Assembly: GCA_946402905.1 (NCBI GenBank)
Contig: CAMIYC010000019.1
Coordinates: 1 to 57,021, forward strand
Reading direction: 5' to 3'
DNA length: 57,021 nt
DNA from: an uncultured Prevotellaceae bacterium
Lineage (GTDB): Bacteria; Bacteroidota; Bacteroidia; Bacteroidales; Bacteroidaceae
In this document: one piece after another, positions 1 to 13,113 of the stretch
Layout: every line of letters begins with the position of its first letter
How positions within the stretch are numbered: position 1 is the first letter of the stretch
Made by a program: the position numbers and the translations under genes
Notes under the pieces: generated by a model
What the model saw: only the letters and a program-made list of their open reading frames with translations
Told to the model about the DNA's origin: nothing
Databases searched by the model: none

Positions 1-158
1 GTTATGCGGGTTGCCTTTTGCGTTTGCTGCTGATGGTGCTTTATTACTAACGATAACGTGAGTTCGACGAAATATAACTGTCTGAAAATTTGGTGATTAG
101 CGAAAATTGTTGTAACTTTATAGTGTTAAAATACAAAGTTTTACAAACAATAATCGCT
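1..158. other. AT-rich stretch at the left edge, probable IS left end
   Basis: No convincing reading frame is present. The bases lead directly into the transposase stub at 159 and are much more AT-rich than the flanking genes, so they are probably the end of the same insertion sequence. The terminal inverted repeat could not be proven because its partner is not in the window. Confidence 0.35.
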
Positions 159-227
159 ATGATCACCAAGGACAAAGTTACGGAATTATTTTGTATTGCA
201 GATGATTTCTGCAAGTTTATCCTGTAA
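159..227 (+). pseudogene. N-terminal relic of an IS transposase
   Basis: A 22-codon frame starts at an ATG and ends at TAA. Its peptide, MITKDKVTELFCIADDFCKF followed by IL, resembles from memory the first residues of IS982/IS4-like transposases of Bacteroidota (an M-I-T-K-D-K-V-T-E start followed by ADDFCK). Everything after this start is missing, so it is a 5' stub and not a working gene. The AT-rich bases upstream (about 50-158) have the look of an IS end. The family assignment is from memory of such sequences and is moderately uncertain. Confidence 0.5.
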
Positions 228-261
228 TCAATTATGCCCCTAATGGTAAAGACAACTATAC

Positions 262-291
262 TTTGGAAATGGAACTATTATTGTACCTTTG
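262..291 (+). promoter_or_regulatory. Bacteroidota-type promoter of the GH97 gene
   Basis: TACCTTTG at 284-291 matches the -7 consensus TAnnTTTG. TTTG at 262-265 lies 18 bases upstream and can serve as the -33 element. Transcription would start near 297, leaving about 100 bases of leader before the chosen ATG at 400. The promoter lies just beyond the IS stub. Confidence 0.5.
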
Positions 292-399
292 CTGAGTATA
301 TGGAAGGTATGATACTCCATTGAAAGATTGTGTAACAAAACAAAGAGCCAGAATCGGTTTTTTTGTTTATTTTTGCAATCGTTTCAAAAATTTATACCA

Positions 400-2385
400 A
401 TGACATTCTATCATTCCATCTATCGTTTTATCCAGATGCTGGCCGTTGTGCTGACAATGGCCCATGTCTCTTATGCACATGCAGCAGAGCAGGAAATCAA
501 CAGTCCAGACGGCAGGCTGGCCGTCGTGGTCTCCGATAAAGGGGGTATCCCCACATATACCGTACGTTTAGACGGCATCACCTTTGTGGAGTGGTCGCCT
601 TTGGGGATACGCCTGGATTTTGTCGACCTGTCAGAGGGGATGACGCTCAGCGGCGCCGATCGCAGAAGCATCTCAGAGGTCTACACGCTCCGTACCATCA
701 AGTGCAGTGAGGTGAGCTACGAGGCCAACGAGGGCGTATGCCACTTTGAGAAAGAAGGCAAGCCGGCACTGGATATCGTCTTCCGTGTGAGCAACCGTGA
801 CGTGGCCTACGCTTACCGCCTGTCACCCCGCCGTCAGACCCTGTCGTCTGTCGTCGTGGAAGAGAAGAGCGGTTTTGTGCTGCCAGAGGGTTGTACGACG
901 TTTCTCTGTCCGCAGTCGAAACCGATGACCGGCTTTGCACGCACCGCACCCAGTTACGAGACACCTTATGCGCTCGACGACGAGATGGGCAAGAACGGAT
1001 GGGGCGAGGGCTACACCTTTCCCTGCCTTTTCCGTCAGGGCGACAAGGGCTGGCTACTCATCAGCGAGACGGGCACCGACGGAAGTTATGTGGGCTGTCG
1101 GCTGCTCAATGTGGGGGGCAGCCATTATCAGATAGGGTTTCCTCAGCAGGGCGAGATGAACGGCGTGGGGTCAGTCACCCCCTTGGTGGGCCTGCCCTGT
1201 CAGACCCCCTGGCGCACCATCACCCTCGGCCGTACGCTGGCCAATGTGGTAGAGACCACTGTGGCCACCGACCTCGTAAGCCCCAAATATGAAGCATCGA
1301 AAGACTATACGTATGGCAAAGGCTCCTGGTCGTGGATCATCGGTATGGACCCCAGCTGCAACTTCGATGAGCAGAAGCGCTATATCGATTTCTCCGCTGC
1401 CATGGGCTACCGTTCTGTCCTGATCGACGCCTTCTGGGATCAGCAGATCGGTTATGAACGAATGGCAGAGCTCGCCCGCTATGGCAAAGAGCGGGGCGTG
1501 GGTATCTTCTTGTGGTATAACTCCAACGGCACATGGAACGACGCTCCGCAGACACCCAAGGGCAAGATGGACCGTTCGGGTGTGCGCCGTCGTGAGATGC
1601 GGTGGATGCAGCAACAGGGCATCCTTGGCATCAAGGTCGACTTCTTCGGCAGCGACAAGCAGCAGATGATGCAGCTCTACGAAGATATCCTCACCGATGC
1701 CAACGACTTCGGCCTGCAGGTCATCTTTCATGGATGTACGCTGCCCAGGGGCTGGGAGCGCATGTATCCCAACTATGTGGCATCAGAAGCCGTGCTCGCC
1801 AGCGAGAACCTGCACTTCGGGCAGGGTGCGTGCGACGCAGAGGCCCGCAATGCCGCCACCCATCCTTTCATCCGAAATACGGTGGGGTCGATGGACTTTG
1901 GCGGGTCTGCACTCAACAAACGCTATAGTGCCGACAATCAGCATGGCACCGTGCGCAAGACGAGCGATGTCTTCGCCCTGGCCACTGCGGTGCTCTTCCA
2001 AAGCAGTGTACAACATTTCGCCCTGGCACCCAACAACCTCAGCGACGCACCAGCCTGGGCTGTCGACTTCATGAAGCAAGTGCCTACAACCTGGGACGAA
2101 ACCCGTTTCATCGACGGCTATCCCGGCCGATATGTCATCCTTGCCCGCCGACATGGCGACACGTGGTATGTGGCCGGTATCAACGCTGGCGAGAAGCCTT
2201 TGAAGACGACCCTATCGCTTCCGATGATGGTCAGGAAGTCCGTTGTGACCCTCTTTAGCGACGACGCAGCTCTCAATGGCAACGCCAAGGAAATGAAACT
2301 CAGTGGCAGGCAGCAAGTGACGGTCAGTATCCCCACCAATGGGGGAATCGTGTTGGTTGGTGCACGGGCTCCTGAACGGTTCTAA
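400..2385 (+). CDS. Exported GH97 family alpha-glycosidase (retaining, alpha-galactosidase-like)
   Basis: The protein has about 661 residues and is a glycoside hydrolase of family 97 (SusB relatives), a periplasmic enzyme that removes terminal alpha-linked glucose or galactose. The N-terminal domain is the GH97 beta-sandwich. The TIM barrel begins around the GSWSWIIGMDPS segment. The conserved IKVDFFGSDKQ stretch places an aspartate at about residue 414. That position is the nucleophile in retaining GH97 enzymes such as the B. thetaiotaomicron alpha-galactosidase, while inverting SusB-type enzymes use glutamates elsewhere, so a retaining alpha-galactosidase is favoured. The ATG at 400 is chosen because it is followed by a signal peptide ending near AHA-A. 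A TTG at 328 in the same frame would add 24 residues that spoil the signal. It is monocistronic and convergent with the DUF4112 gene. Confidence 0.9.
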   Translation: MTFYHSIYRFIQMLAVVLTMAHVSYAHAAEQEINSPDGRLAVVVSDKGGIPTYTVRLDGITFVEWSPLGIRLDFVDLSEGMTLSGADRRSISEVYTLRTIKCSEVSYEANEGVCHFEKEGKPALDIVFRVSNRDVAYAYRLSPRRQTLSSVVVEEKSGFVLPEGCTTFLCPQSKPMTGFARTAPSYETPYALDDEMGKNGWGEGYTFPCLFRQGDKGWLLISETGTDGSYVGCRLLNVGGSHYQIGFPQQGEMNGVGSVTPLVGLPCQTPWRTITLGRTLANVVETTVATDLVSPKYEASKDYTYGKGSWSWIIGMDPSCNFDEQKRYIDFSAAMGYRSVLIDAFWDQQIGYERMAELARYGKERGVGIFLWYNSNGTWNDAPQTPKGKMDRSGVRRREMRWMQQQGILGIKVDFFGSDKQQMMQLYEDILTDANDFGLQVIFHGCTLPRGWERMYPNYVASEAVLASENLHFGQGACDAEARNAATHPFIRNTVGSMDFGGSALNKRYSADNQHGTVRKTSDVFALATAVLFQSSVQHFALAPNNLSDAPAWAVDFMKQVPTTWDETRFIDGYPGRYVILARRHGDTWYVAGINAGEKPLKTTLSLPMMVRKSVVTLFSDDAALNGNAKEMKLSGRQQVTVSIPTNGGIVLVGARAPERF

Positions 2386-2390
2386 CCTGC

Positions 2391-2477
2391 ATATTTCATA
2401 CTCTTTCTTAGGCTGTCCAATATCTTTTATCAAGAGATTTGTCGAAGACCCACGAGGAACGGAAGAGTATGAAATAT
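2391..2477. repeat. 15-bp perfect inverted repeat between convergent genes
   Basis: ATATTTCATACTCTT at 2391-2405 is repeated in inverse at 2463-2477, with about 57 bases between the arms. It lies exactly between the end of the GH97 gene (+) and the end of the DUF4112 gene (-). A long-loop hairpin or bidirectional terminator is possible, but there is no clear U-tract next to the arms. Confidence 0.5.
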
Positions 2478-2482
2478 CCAGA

Positions 2483-2956
2483 TTATGAGAAGATGGCTGT
2501 CCCCAGTGTCTTGGTGAGCCAGATGAGCAGCCATACCATAGCGACGACGGCAGCGATAAGGGCGACAAGGATGGCTGCAGACTGCCATGCCTTGCGGCGT
2601 ACACCCTGCCGGATGGCGGGGTCGTTGTTGATATATCCGTCGATCAGGCGCATGTTTCGTACGTGAGCCTTGTTGAGGAAATCGATGATGTCGCCGATGA
2701 AAAAAGGCAGCATGCCCATCAGCACGTCGCGCATCACATTGTTGAGCACAGCGAGGGTGAGAGGTACAGACCGCAGCCGGAACGCGCAGAAATATACATG
2801 TACAAGAGCAAACCCTACAGTGGCGATGTCGCCTACACCACCGGGCACCAGACCAGCCACACCATCCAGATAATATTGGTCCATGTAAGTTGACACACGT
2901 CGCATGATGTTGTAGCTGCGAGATTTCTTCAGTCGCTGTATTCTTTCTTCATTCAT
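2483..2956 (-). CDS. DUF4112 family membrane protein
   Basis: The protein has 157 residues. The translation contains the DUF4112 pattern: MDQYYLDGVAGLVPGGVGDI, a hydrophobic stretch around residues 45-90 with N-N-V-M-R-D-V and F-I-G-D-I-I-D-F, and a C-terminal membrane helix (A-A-I-L-V-A-L-I-A-A-V-V-A-M-V-W). The function of the family is unknown. The start at 2956 (MNEERIQRL) is the first plausible methionine; upstream codons of the open frame run into the neighbouring beta-galactosidase gene in another frame and are not coding. It lies 41 bases downstream of the GH2 gene and may be co-transcribed with it. Confidence 0.75.
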   Translation of the reverse strand: MNEERIQRLKKSRSYNIMRRVSTYMDQYYLDGVAGLVPGGVGDIATVGFALVHVYFCAFRLRSVPLTLAVLNNVMRDVLMGMLPFFIGDIIDFLNKAHVRNMRLIDGYINNDPAIRQGVRRKAWQSAAILVALIAAVVAMVWLLIWLTKTLGTAIFS

Positions 2957-2997
2957 TCCTCTGATGCTTTTATGTAAGGATGTTTTCCAAGCAACCG

Positions 2998-7154
<4,157 letters not shown>

Positions 7155-7162
<8 letters not shown>

Positions 7163-8276
7163 GGAGACGGATGAAATATCGAGGTTGGCCCAGACCCAGT
7201 TCCGGGTGGGCAATACAGATCAGGTCGCGCAGCAGCAAGTGTGGGTGGAAGGGGGTCTCCTCATAGAAGGTGCTGGTGGCAGTGTTGCAGCCATAAACGT
7301 TTTTGCCGGCGAAAGCCTTGAATTGCCCATAGCCCTTGTTTTCCGACAGCAACTCTTTGTAGGTCATGGCGTGCGGTGAGTTGTATCTGAACAGCCATAG
7401 GTCGGCATTGCCGCCTTGTTCGAGCACGTTCTCAAACGACTGGGCCAGGCTGCCGCTATGGGTGTCGGTGCTCCAGGCATAACTGATGTGTGCGTCGGCG
7501 ATGATGCCGCCGAGGGTGCTGCTTCCGCCGGGCACATACCACACCGATCCTGTCTGCTTGTCCATCAGCAGTGCGGGTTTTGAATGAGCCGTCGCGGCCT
7601 TTGCCTTCAATGACATGTAGGCGTGTTCTACTTCGTCGAAGATGCTGTCGGCCCGTTCTTCCAGACCGAAGAGCAGACCGTAGAAACGCATCCATTCAGC
7701 GCGTCCAAGGGCTGAGGTCTCCATATAGTCGGCAGTCTCGATGATAGGGATGCCCAGCTCGGCAGTCTTGCCGTAGCCGCCGCTGTTCTGGAAGGGCGAA
7801 AGGAAAATGGCGTCGGGGCGGAGGTCGATGATTTTCTCGATCGTGGGCGACATACCACTGCCGCAGTCGGCCACGCTGCCGTCTTTCAGCCCCGACGTGA
7901 TATAAGGGATGTGGACATACTGCGGCTCACAGACACCGACGATGCTTTGCTGGCCTCCCATGTCGATGACGAGGCTGCAGTGCACACTGGTCGACACGAC
8001 AGCCCGGCGCAATGGCGTGCGCACCACCGTGCCTGAAGGCAGGTTTTGTGGCAAGTCTTGTGCGGAGGGCACCAGCAGGTAGGTGTGCAGGGTGTGCCCT
8101 GTGTTCCAGGGGTCTGCCAGCCTGACCTCTGTATAGCCTTTATGCCCTACGATGGAGATATGCGTGGCGTGATGCAGCCTGATGGTGTCGCTGACATCAG
8201 AGGATGTGCCCTGCGCTTGCCTGCCATGGCAAGCACAGAGCACCACGCTGATGATGATGAGCAGCAGTTTTTTCAT
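7155..8276 (-). CDS. btuF: BtuF-like periplasmic corrinoid-binding lipoprotein
   Basis: The protein has 373 residues. It begins with a lipoprotein signal (MKKLLLIIISVVLCAC, Cys at 16). Two type III periplasmic-binding lobes follow: V-G-V-C-E-P-Q-Y and M-S-P-T-I-E-K-I-I-D-L-R-P-D-A-I-F-L-S-P, then P-I-I-E-T-A-D-Y-M-E-T-S-A-L-G-R-A-E-W and a long connecting helix. This is the BtuF/FecB-like family that delivers corrinoid or metal chelate to a BtuCD-type importer. The binding pocket cannot be read from sequence alone; cobalamin is inferred from the operon. It starts 19 bases after the BtuG-like gene and overlaps the permease start. Confidence 0.8.
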
Positions 8277-8295
8277 AATTTTCGTGCCGGTCTGA

Positions 8296-9378
8296 TTAGT
8301 CTAAGAAGACAATCTTGCGTGGGTTGACCCCTGTGGAGGCGAAATCGCTGACAAACGTACCGTCGTTCTTGAAGTGGTAGATATGGCCGTTGGTCGCGAA
8401 GTCGGTGGTCAGCACGTAGATGTCGCCGTTCTCCTCGTTGACGCTCATGCCGTAGACAGAGCTGGAAGTCAGTTTGGCGGGGGCGTTCTTCAGGAAGGAG
8501 GAGGTGTTGAGCTTGCCGGTCTTCACGTCATAGCTGGTGAAGGTGGTAGTGGTGGCATAGGTGCTCCAGTCGGTCTCGGAAAAGGCCAGGTAGAGGGTGC
8601 TCTTATAGGAAGTCCACGATGAGCAGTTGCCTATCTTGGTGAAGGTGCCGGTCTTGGTGTTGAGCTCACCCCAGGGGTAACTCCAGTCGGCACCGTAGCC
8701 CTGTACGAAGATATGGTCATCGACCTCAATGATGCGGTCGGGGTTGTCCATCACCTCAAAGTAGTCGGCCTTGTCGAATTTCTTGATATCGATGACGGCC
8801 ACCCGCTTGTCTTTGCCCCAACCCGAGCAAGTGCAATAGAGCTTGTCATCTTCTTCGACGATATACTCAGGGTTCAGACCTATCTGTACGGTGCCTTTGA
8901 GTGTCATCGTCTTGGTGTCGATCCTGGCCACGAAGCCTCCGTAGCAGGTCACGTAGAGGTAGTCGTCTTCCACTACACCATAGCGGGGGTCGCCCAGGTC
9001 GGCACTGATGTTCATTTCTGCCTGGCGCACACCGACGCTGTTGAGTTTGTAGATGCGTTTCGAGCCCGACATGATGACGTATACATCGTCATCGTCGACG
9101 ATGATGTCCTGGGCCACATCGCCCATGGCGATGCCGTTTTGTTGCATGAAAAGGTCTTGGCCATACGTGGCGTCGGTCATCCAGTCAAAATAGGTGATGC
9201 CGGCGTTGTTCTGATTGCTCGACCCCTCATTGAGTACAAAGGCACGGGTCTTGCTCATCTCGATGGTGGAGCCCTCTTTTGAGGGGTTCCATTCATCATC
9301 GTCATCACTACAGGACACGAATCCTGCTGAAATAGCCAGCACGCTGAGTGCGGCTAAATAATAATTTCTTAGTTTCAT
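8296..9378 (-). CDS. btuG: BtuG-like surface beta-propeller lipoprotein (DUF5074/YncE type)
   Basis: The protein has 360 residues. The signal peptide ends in F-V-S-C with an aspartate-rich tail (C-S-D-D-D-D-E), the export signal typical of Bacteroidota surface lipoproteins. The rest is a repeating beta-propeller pattern beginning A-F-V-L-N-E-G-S-S-N-Q-N-N-A and containing repeated D-D-x-(V/L)-Y-V blades. In Bacteroides, BtuG proteins are such propellers, encoded beside btuB, and capture cobalamin with very high affinity before passing it to BtuB. The position directly downstream of btuB under a cobalamin riboswitch supports this role here. The gap to btuB holds unusual octamer repeats. Confidence 0.75.
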   Translation of the reverse strand: MKLRNYYLAALSVLAISAGFVSCSDDDDEWNPSKEGSTIEMSKTRAFVLNEGSSNQNNAGITYFDWMTDATYGQDLFMQQNGIAMGDVAQDIIVDDDDVYVIMSGSKRIYKLNSVGVRQAEMNISADLGDPRYGVVEDDYLYVTCYGGFVARIDTKTMTLKGTVQIGLNPEYIVEEDDKLYCTCSGWGKDKRVAVIDIKKFDKADYFEVMDNPDRIIEVDDHIFVQGYGADWSYPWGELNTKTGTFTKIGNCSSWTSYKSTLYLAFSETDWSTYATTTTFTSYDVKTGKLNTSSFLKNAPAKLTSSSVYGMSVNEENGDIYVLTTDFATNGHIYHFKNDGTFVSDFASTGVNPRKIVFLD

Positions 9379-9423
9379 GTTGTTGTTATTAATAATTTAT
9401 AAATGGATTGTCTTTTTTTAGGG

Positions 9424-9540
9424 TTTTAGGTTTTTAGGTTTTTAGGTTTTTAGGTTTTTAGGTTGATACGTTTCAACCTTTCAACCTTTCAACCTTTCAA
9501 CCTTTCAACCTTTCAACCTCACCACCTCACCACCTCACCA
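9424..9540. repeat. Three consecutive families of 8-bp tandem repeats
   Basis: TTTTTAGG is repeated four times at 9431-9462 with a degenerate unit before it. TTTCAACC is repeated six times at 9471-9518. TCACCACC then follows for nearly three units at 9519-9540. The last block contains the stop codon of btuB (9527-9529) and its last codons, so copy number changes there would alter the BtuB C-terminus. On the transcript, AGGTTGA and TCAACCT around 9461-9480 can form a short hairpin, and the GGTGGTGA run is guanine-rich. It separates btuB from the BtuG-like gene. Confidence 0.9.
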
Positions 9541-11587
9541 CGGCACTGGCAGAGAACGAGCGCCCCGGCATGGGGTAGTATTTGATGATCTCATACTGCT
9601 CGTCGGTCAGATTGTGTGCCGTGACCTGGAGGAGCATACTGCCGGACTTCAGCTTCCACTCATGCGACAGACTCAGGGAGTGCTCCCAGTAGGCCTTCAA
9701 TGCATATTGCGGGGTGGTCTGCACATTGCTCCAGCGCTTGCCTTGTGAGAAGAGATTGTAACCCACGTGCACCCAGGGCGTGCGCAGCATGATGGAAGCA
9801 CTGCCGCTCTGTCGTGGCGTATAGGGCAACTGGTGGTTGTAGGTAGGCGAGCGGTCTTCTTTGTCTACGGCCCTGATGTAGGTATAGGCACCTGTCAGCA
9901 ACAAGCTGACATCCTCTTTTTGTCCAGTCTTCAGCAGGGGTATCTCGGTGGCCAGGGTGGCATCCACGCCCTTGATTGTCACTCGGCCGAAGTTGGCCAT
10001 CTTCCACACATAAGTGGAAGGGAATGCCACAATCTTGTCGGTCACGCGGTTCAGATAGCCGTCTGCGGTCATGGTGAGGTATTTCAGCCACTTGAGAGGC
10101 CGCCCGCTCCAGGTCACGCCGACATTCAGTTCATGGGCATTCTCAGGGCGGAGACCAGTATTGCCCATGCGGATATAGTAGAGGTCGTTGAAGGTGGGCA
10201 ATCGGAACGTGTTCTTATACATGGCGCGCAGGAAGAGATGCCCCTCGTCGAGTATCCTGTACGTCAGCGACAGTGCTGGTGATAGTTTTTTTCGGTCGTC
10301 GGGCTGCTTGCCGGCTTTCACACTTTCGGTGGCATAAGTGCCCACAAGGCTGGCATTGACGCGGAGCCGGTGCCAGTCGGCATTGGCAGAGAGGGCTGTG
10401 AGCGAGGTGGTGCGTGTGGGGTAGGGTGGGTCGGTCAGGTTGTCGGAGATGGTGATGTTGCTGCGCAGGTCGTTGTAGGCGATGTCCTCGGCGAGTGCTA
10501 CCGACAGCCAGCCGATGGGCCGCCAGCCGATGGTGGCCGAACCATAATATTCGTTTTGTCGTGCCACGTCCCGCCGCATACCGCCCTCGTATTTCACGTC
10601 GGTGTCCTTGTATTGGTTCCAGGAGTGGGCGTATTTCATCCGTGCCTTCAGCGTCAAGCGGCTGCTCAGACGGTGGGTGAATACCGCCTGGGTGAAAAAA
10701 TCCTCATCCCATAGCCGCTCGTCGCTCTTCTCGTTGTAGAGGATGACAGCCCCGGGCAGTCCGCGCTCCGAACGATACCAGTAGGCTTTCATGGCCAGCT
10801 GGCTGCGGTCGCCCCAGTGATGATAGAGGTTGGCCTCGCCTTGCCATGAGGCGATATCCGTGTTGCGGCGCTTCTCGCGGGTCTTCTCCCTGCCGTTGAC
10901 CAGCGTGTAGGGGTAGGCACCGTCGGCGCGCATATACGACCCGTTCAGCGTGACGGCCGTCGTGGTGTTGATGGGTTGCCAGTATCGGAATGAGGGTGAC
11001 ACCTGACCAAAGGAGGCGCCTCTGAGCTTCACTTCCAGGTGCTCGCCGTCTCTGCCCTGCCGCTCGCTCTTGATGCTCAGCACACCCGCCGACGCATAGT
11101 GACGCGCCGACTGCAGCCAGTCGTCGTCACTGCCCACGGCGAGCGTTACTGACTCCACGTTGTCCAGTGTATAGCGGCTGATGTCTATCTGTCCGGCCTG
11201 TGTGTTGCTGATGGTCACGTCGTCATAGCTCACCGCCGTGTGGTGGGCACCTAAGTTGCGCACACTCACCGTCTTCATGCCTCCGATGCCACCATAGTCT
11301 TTCACTTGGGCACCGGCGAATTTCTTCACGGCGTCGGCCAGGTTCTGGAGCCCGAGCTGCTGCAGCTCTTCACGGTTGAGCTGTTGCAATGGCTTGCTGG
11401 CGGTGACTTGCCGGTCGGTATGATGCGACTCGACGGTGACACCGTCCAGGGTGTGTACACTTGCGGGCAACGTGTCGTTTTGCGCTGACAGGCCGGCATG
11501 GCAGATGACACCTAAAAGGAGCAGCACATACTTGTAGCCTTTGGCGCAAGAGTTAAGAATTTCGTAAAAATACATGTTGTCTCTCAT
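9527..11587 (-). CDS. btuB: TonB-dependent cobalamin receptor BtuB-like
   Basis: The protein has 686 residues. A signal peptide ends near G-L-S-A-Q. A plug domain (about 45-170) follows with L-Q-N-L-A-D-A-V-K-K-F-A-G and S-V-R-N-L-G-A-H-H-T-A-V-S-Y-D-D-V. The remaining roughly 500 residues form a 22-strand-type barrel ending in an aromatic residue (VVRW). It is shorter than SusC proteins and lacks the carboxypeptidase-like N-terminal extension, as expected of BtuB. It should carry corrinoids across the outer membrane, partnered by the BtuG-like propeller. The specificity is inferred mainly from the riboswitch just upstream. Two methionines (11587 and 11575) are possible starts. Confidence 0.88.
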   Translation of the reverse strand: MRDNMYFYEILNSCAKGYKYVLLLLGVICHAGLSAQNDTLPASVHTLDGVTVESHHTDRQVTASKPLQQLNREELQQLGLQNLADAVKKFAGAQVKDYGGIGGMKTVSVRNLGAHHTAVSYDDVTISNTQAGQIDISRYTLDNVESVTLAVGSDDDWLQSARHYASAGVLSIKSERQGRDGEHLEVKLRGASFGQVSPSFRYWQPINTTTAVTLNGSYMRADGAYPYTLVNGREKTREKRRNTDIASWQGEANLYHHWGDRSQLAMKAYWYRSERGLPGAVILYNEKSDERLWDEDFFTQAVFTHRLSSRLTLKARMKYAHSWNQYKDTDVKYEGGMRRDVARQNEYYGSATIGWRPIGWLSVALAEDIAYNDLRSNITISDNLTDPPYPTRTTSLTALSANADWHRLRVNASLVGTYATESVKAGKQPDDRKKLSPALSLTYRILDEGHLFLRAMYKNTFRLPTFNDLYYIRMGNTGLRPENAHELNVGVTWSGRPLKWLKYLTMTADGYLNRVTDKIVAFPSTYVWKMANFGRVTIKGVDATLATEIPLLKTGQKEDVSLLLTGAYTYIRAVDKEDRSPTYNHQLPYTPRQSGSASIMLRTPWVHVGYNLFSQGKRWSNVQTTPQYALKAYWEHSLSLSHEWKLKSGSMLLQVTAHNLTDEQYEIIKYYPMPGRSFSASAVVRW

Positions 11588-11591
11588 TCAT

Positions 11592-11613
11592 CAGCCTCTT
11601 CCTCGAAAGGCTG
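11592..11613 (-). promoter_or_regulatory. Hairpin over the btuB ribosome-binding region
   Basis: CAGCCT and AGGCTG form a 6-bp stem, with a purine-rich GAGGAAG-type ribosome-binding stretch in the loop and descending arm, only a few bases before the btuB start codon. It lies between the riboswitch and the ATG, where an expression platform controlling translation would be. The regulatory role is inferred. Confidence 0.45.
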
Positions 11614-11631
11614 CAATGAAACATCTGCGGT

Positions 11632-11825
11632 GGCAGGTCTTCTGACTTCGCTTAAGAAAGTCTGCCTTCCCAGAGAGGTGTTCGGGGGCCGTCTCCAGTG
11701 GCTGTCAGGACTTTCCATAACCAAGCTTACAGCAGCGGGACTGTCCGGGATTCTCACCCGGTTCCCTTTTCATCACGGTGGTGAACCGCCGCATCGCCGC
11801 CCTGAGAGATGACCCCAGAGCGCAA
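11632..11825 (-). ncRNA. Cobalamin (B12) riboswitch
   Basis: Reading the minus strand, the conserved core is clear: G-G-G-A-A-(5)-G-T-G-A-G-A-A-T-C-C, then C-x-G-T-C-C-C-G-C, then CTGCTGTAAGC, followed by AGCCACTG (the B12-box region) and a 3' end with GTCAGAAGACCTGCC. These match the class I/II cobalamin aptamer in order and spacing. It lies in the leader of btuB and should reduce expression of the uptake operon when adenosylcobalamin or a related corrinoid is plentiful. The exact outer boundaries are approximate. Confidence 0.95.
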
Positions 11826-11833
11826 TTTCGGTG

Positions 11834-11841
11834 CAAAAGTA
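11834..11841 (-). promoter_or_regulatory. -7 element of the btu operon promoter
   Basis: TACTTTTG on the minus strand matches TAnnTTTG and places the transcript start near 11828, just before the riboswitch aptamer. No clear -33 TTTG was seen. Confidence 0.5.
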
Positions 11842-11890
11842 CGAAATAATGCTGAATAATCAGCGCGATTATGAGAGAATCATGAAAAAA

Positions 11891-13081
11891 TCACCATACG
11901 TATATCCAATAGTCGGTCTGCAGGGTCATCATCACCTCGCCCACCTCTCGGAGCACGTAATATTGCACGCTCTCGCCGCCGAAGAGGCGTAGATAGAGCT
12001 CCAGTCCGCTTTGTGTGGCCACGACACACTGTATCTCGGGTGCGTGCTCCATGAAGTTGCCTTCGTCGTCGACAAACCATATCGACTGTTCGTCACTGTA
12101 GTCCTGTGGCTCCATGCTGCCATGGAATTCCCACACTGAGGCCACATTGCCCTCTGCAATACACACCACGGCAGCCAGTGCGTCGCCGCCCTGGTGCTCA
12201 AACTGCACGGCATAATACGTGCGCTCCGCCGTCTCTACCGTGGCCAGCCATTGGGCGTCTTTGATGCGTCGCCCGCCATAATAGCTGCTGATGATCTGGC
12301 GCTCATCCGCCGAGGCTTTTTTCTTGGGCTCTCCATCTTTCCAGCGGTTGAACTGCAAAAGCGTATGCTCGTTGAAGAAATCTTTTTTCACAACCCAGGG
12401 GGTCATCTCTTCATTTTCATAGCCTCTGAACATCTTGGCCACCACCGAGGGGGTGATGAGCTGGAAATTGTATTCCATCTCATCTGTGATCACATTGCCC
12501 GTCTCGTCTTTCTTGGTGTTGCGGTGCTGGCCCGTGAGTCTCACCGCATTTTGGTGAGGCTTGAAGATCATCTGGTTGTACTCGTTGGGGTTGCTCACCC
12601 TGTCGCCATAGTCGGTGACGGCTGTAAACAGGTTGTGCTCTTTGTCGCACTGCCTGATAGGCAATGGCCGCTGAGATAGTGTGATGTCTGCCTGCGGCGT
12701 GGCGTGGCTGAGCAGGTTGGACATGCTCTCCCAATACACATTTTCCTTGGGCAGGATGCTTTTGTCGACGACCTTACCCTGCACGTCCTTGCCATTGGGC
12801 GTGAACAGGACCATCATGCGCTGGTCCCAGGTAGAGACGACGAGGCCGTATCCCAGCGTGCCGGCCTGACTTTGTGGTATCACACAGTATTTCTGAGCCA
12901 GCTGGCCTGCGTCATGTCTTAGTCCTTCGTAGCGTATCATGATACCATCGCTGCGGTCGGCATACCAGGTGGTGGCCTCCATCTGCTTGTCGAAGTCGTC
13001 TTCAAGAGTGGCGGCGGATACATTACATGTCGGGACCATGCTCAAGAGCATTGTGGTGATGAAAATGATTAATCTTGTCAT
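11891..13081 (-). CDS. Exported protein of unknown function
   Basis: The protein has 396 residues. A signal peptide (about 1-23, ending V-S-A-A) is followed by a soluble region with no recognised family motif. Visible features are an arginine- and tyrosine-containing segment D-R-S-D-G-I-M-I-R-Y-E-G, a central Y-G-G-R-R-I-K-D-A-Q-W-L-A-T-V stretch, and a probable beta-rich C-terminal half with H-G-S-M-E-P-Q-D-Y. It lies alone between the catabolic operon and the btu riboswitch. It has its own promoter-like sequence upstream (13114-13145) and ends about 50 bases before the btu promoter. A periplasmic or surface location is likely. The function is not known. Confidence 0.75.
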   Translation of the reverse strand: MTRLIIFITTMLLSMVPTCNVSAATLEDDFDKQMEATTWYADRSDGIMIRYEGLRHDAGQLAQKYCVIPQSQAGTLGYGLVVSTWDQRMMVLFTPNGKDVQGKVVDKSILPKENVYWESMSNLLSHATPQADITLSQRPLPIRQCDKEHNLFTAVTDYGDRVSNPNEYNQMIFKPHQNAVRLTGQHRNTKKDETGNVITDEMEYNFQLITPSVVAKMFRGYENEEMTPWVVKKDFFNEHTLLQFNRWKDGEPKKKASADERQIISSYYGGRRIKDAQWLATVETAERTYYAVQFEHQGGDALAAVVCIAEGNVASVWEFHGSMEPQDYSDEQSIWFVDDEGNFMEHAPEIQCVVATQSGLELYLRLFGGESVQYYVLREVGEVMMTLQTDYWIYVW

Positions 13082-13113
13082 AAGTTATTCTTTGTTTGTT
13101 GATATCTGTGTGA

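Noticed and set aside
9424..9540. Possible CRISPR array
   Set aside because: The repeats are 8 bp in direct tandem without spacers, so this is a simple tandem tract.
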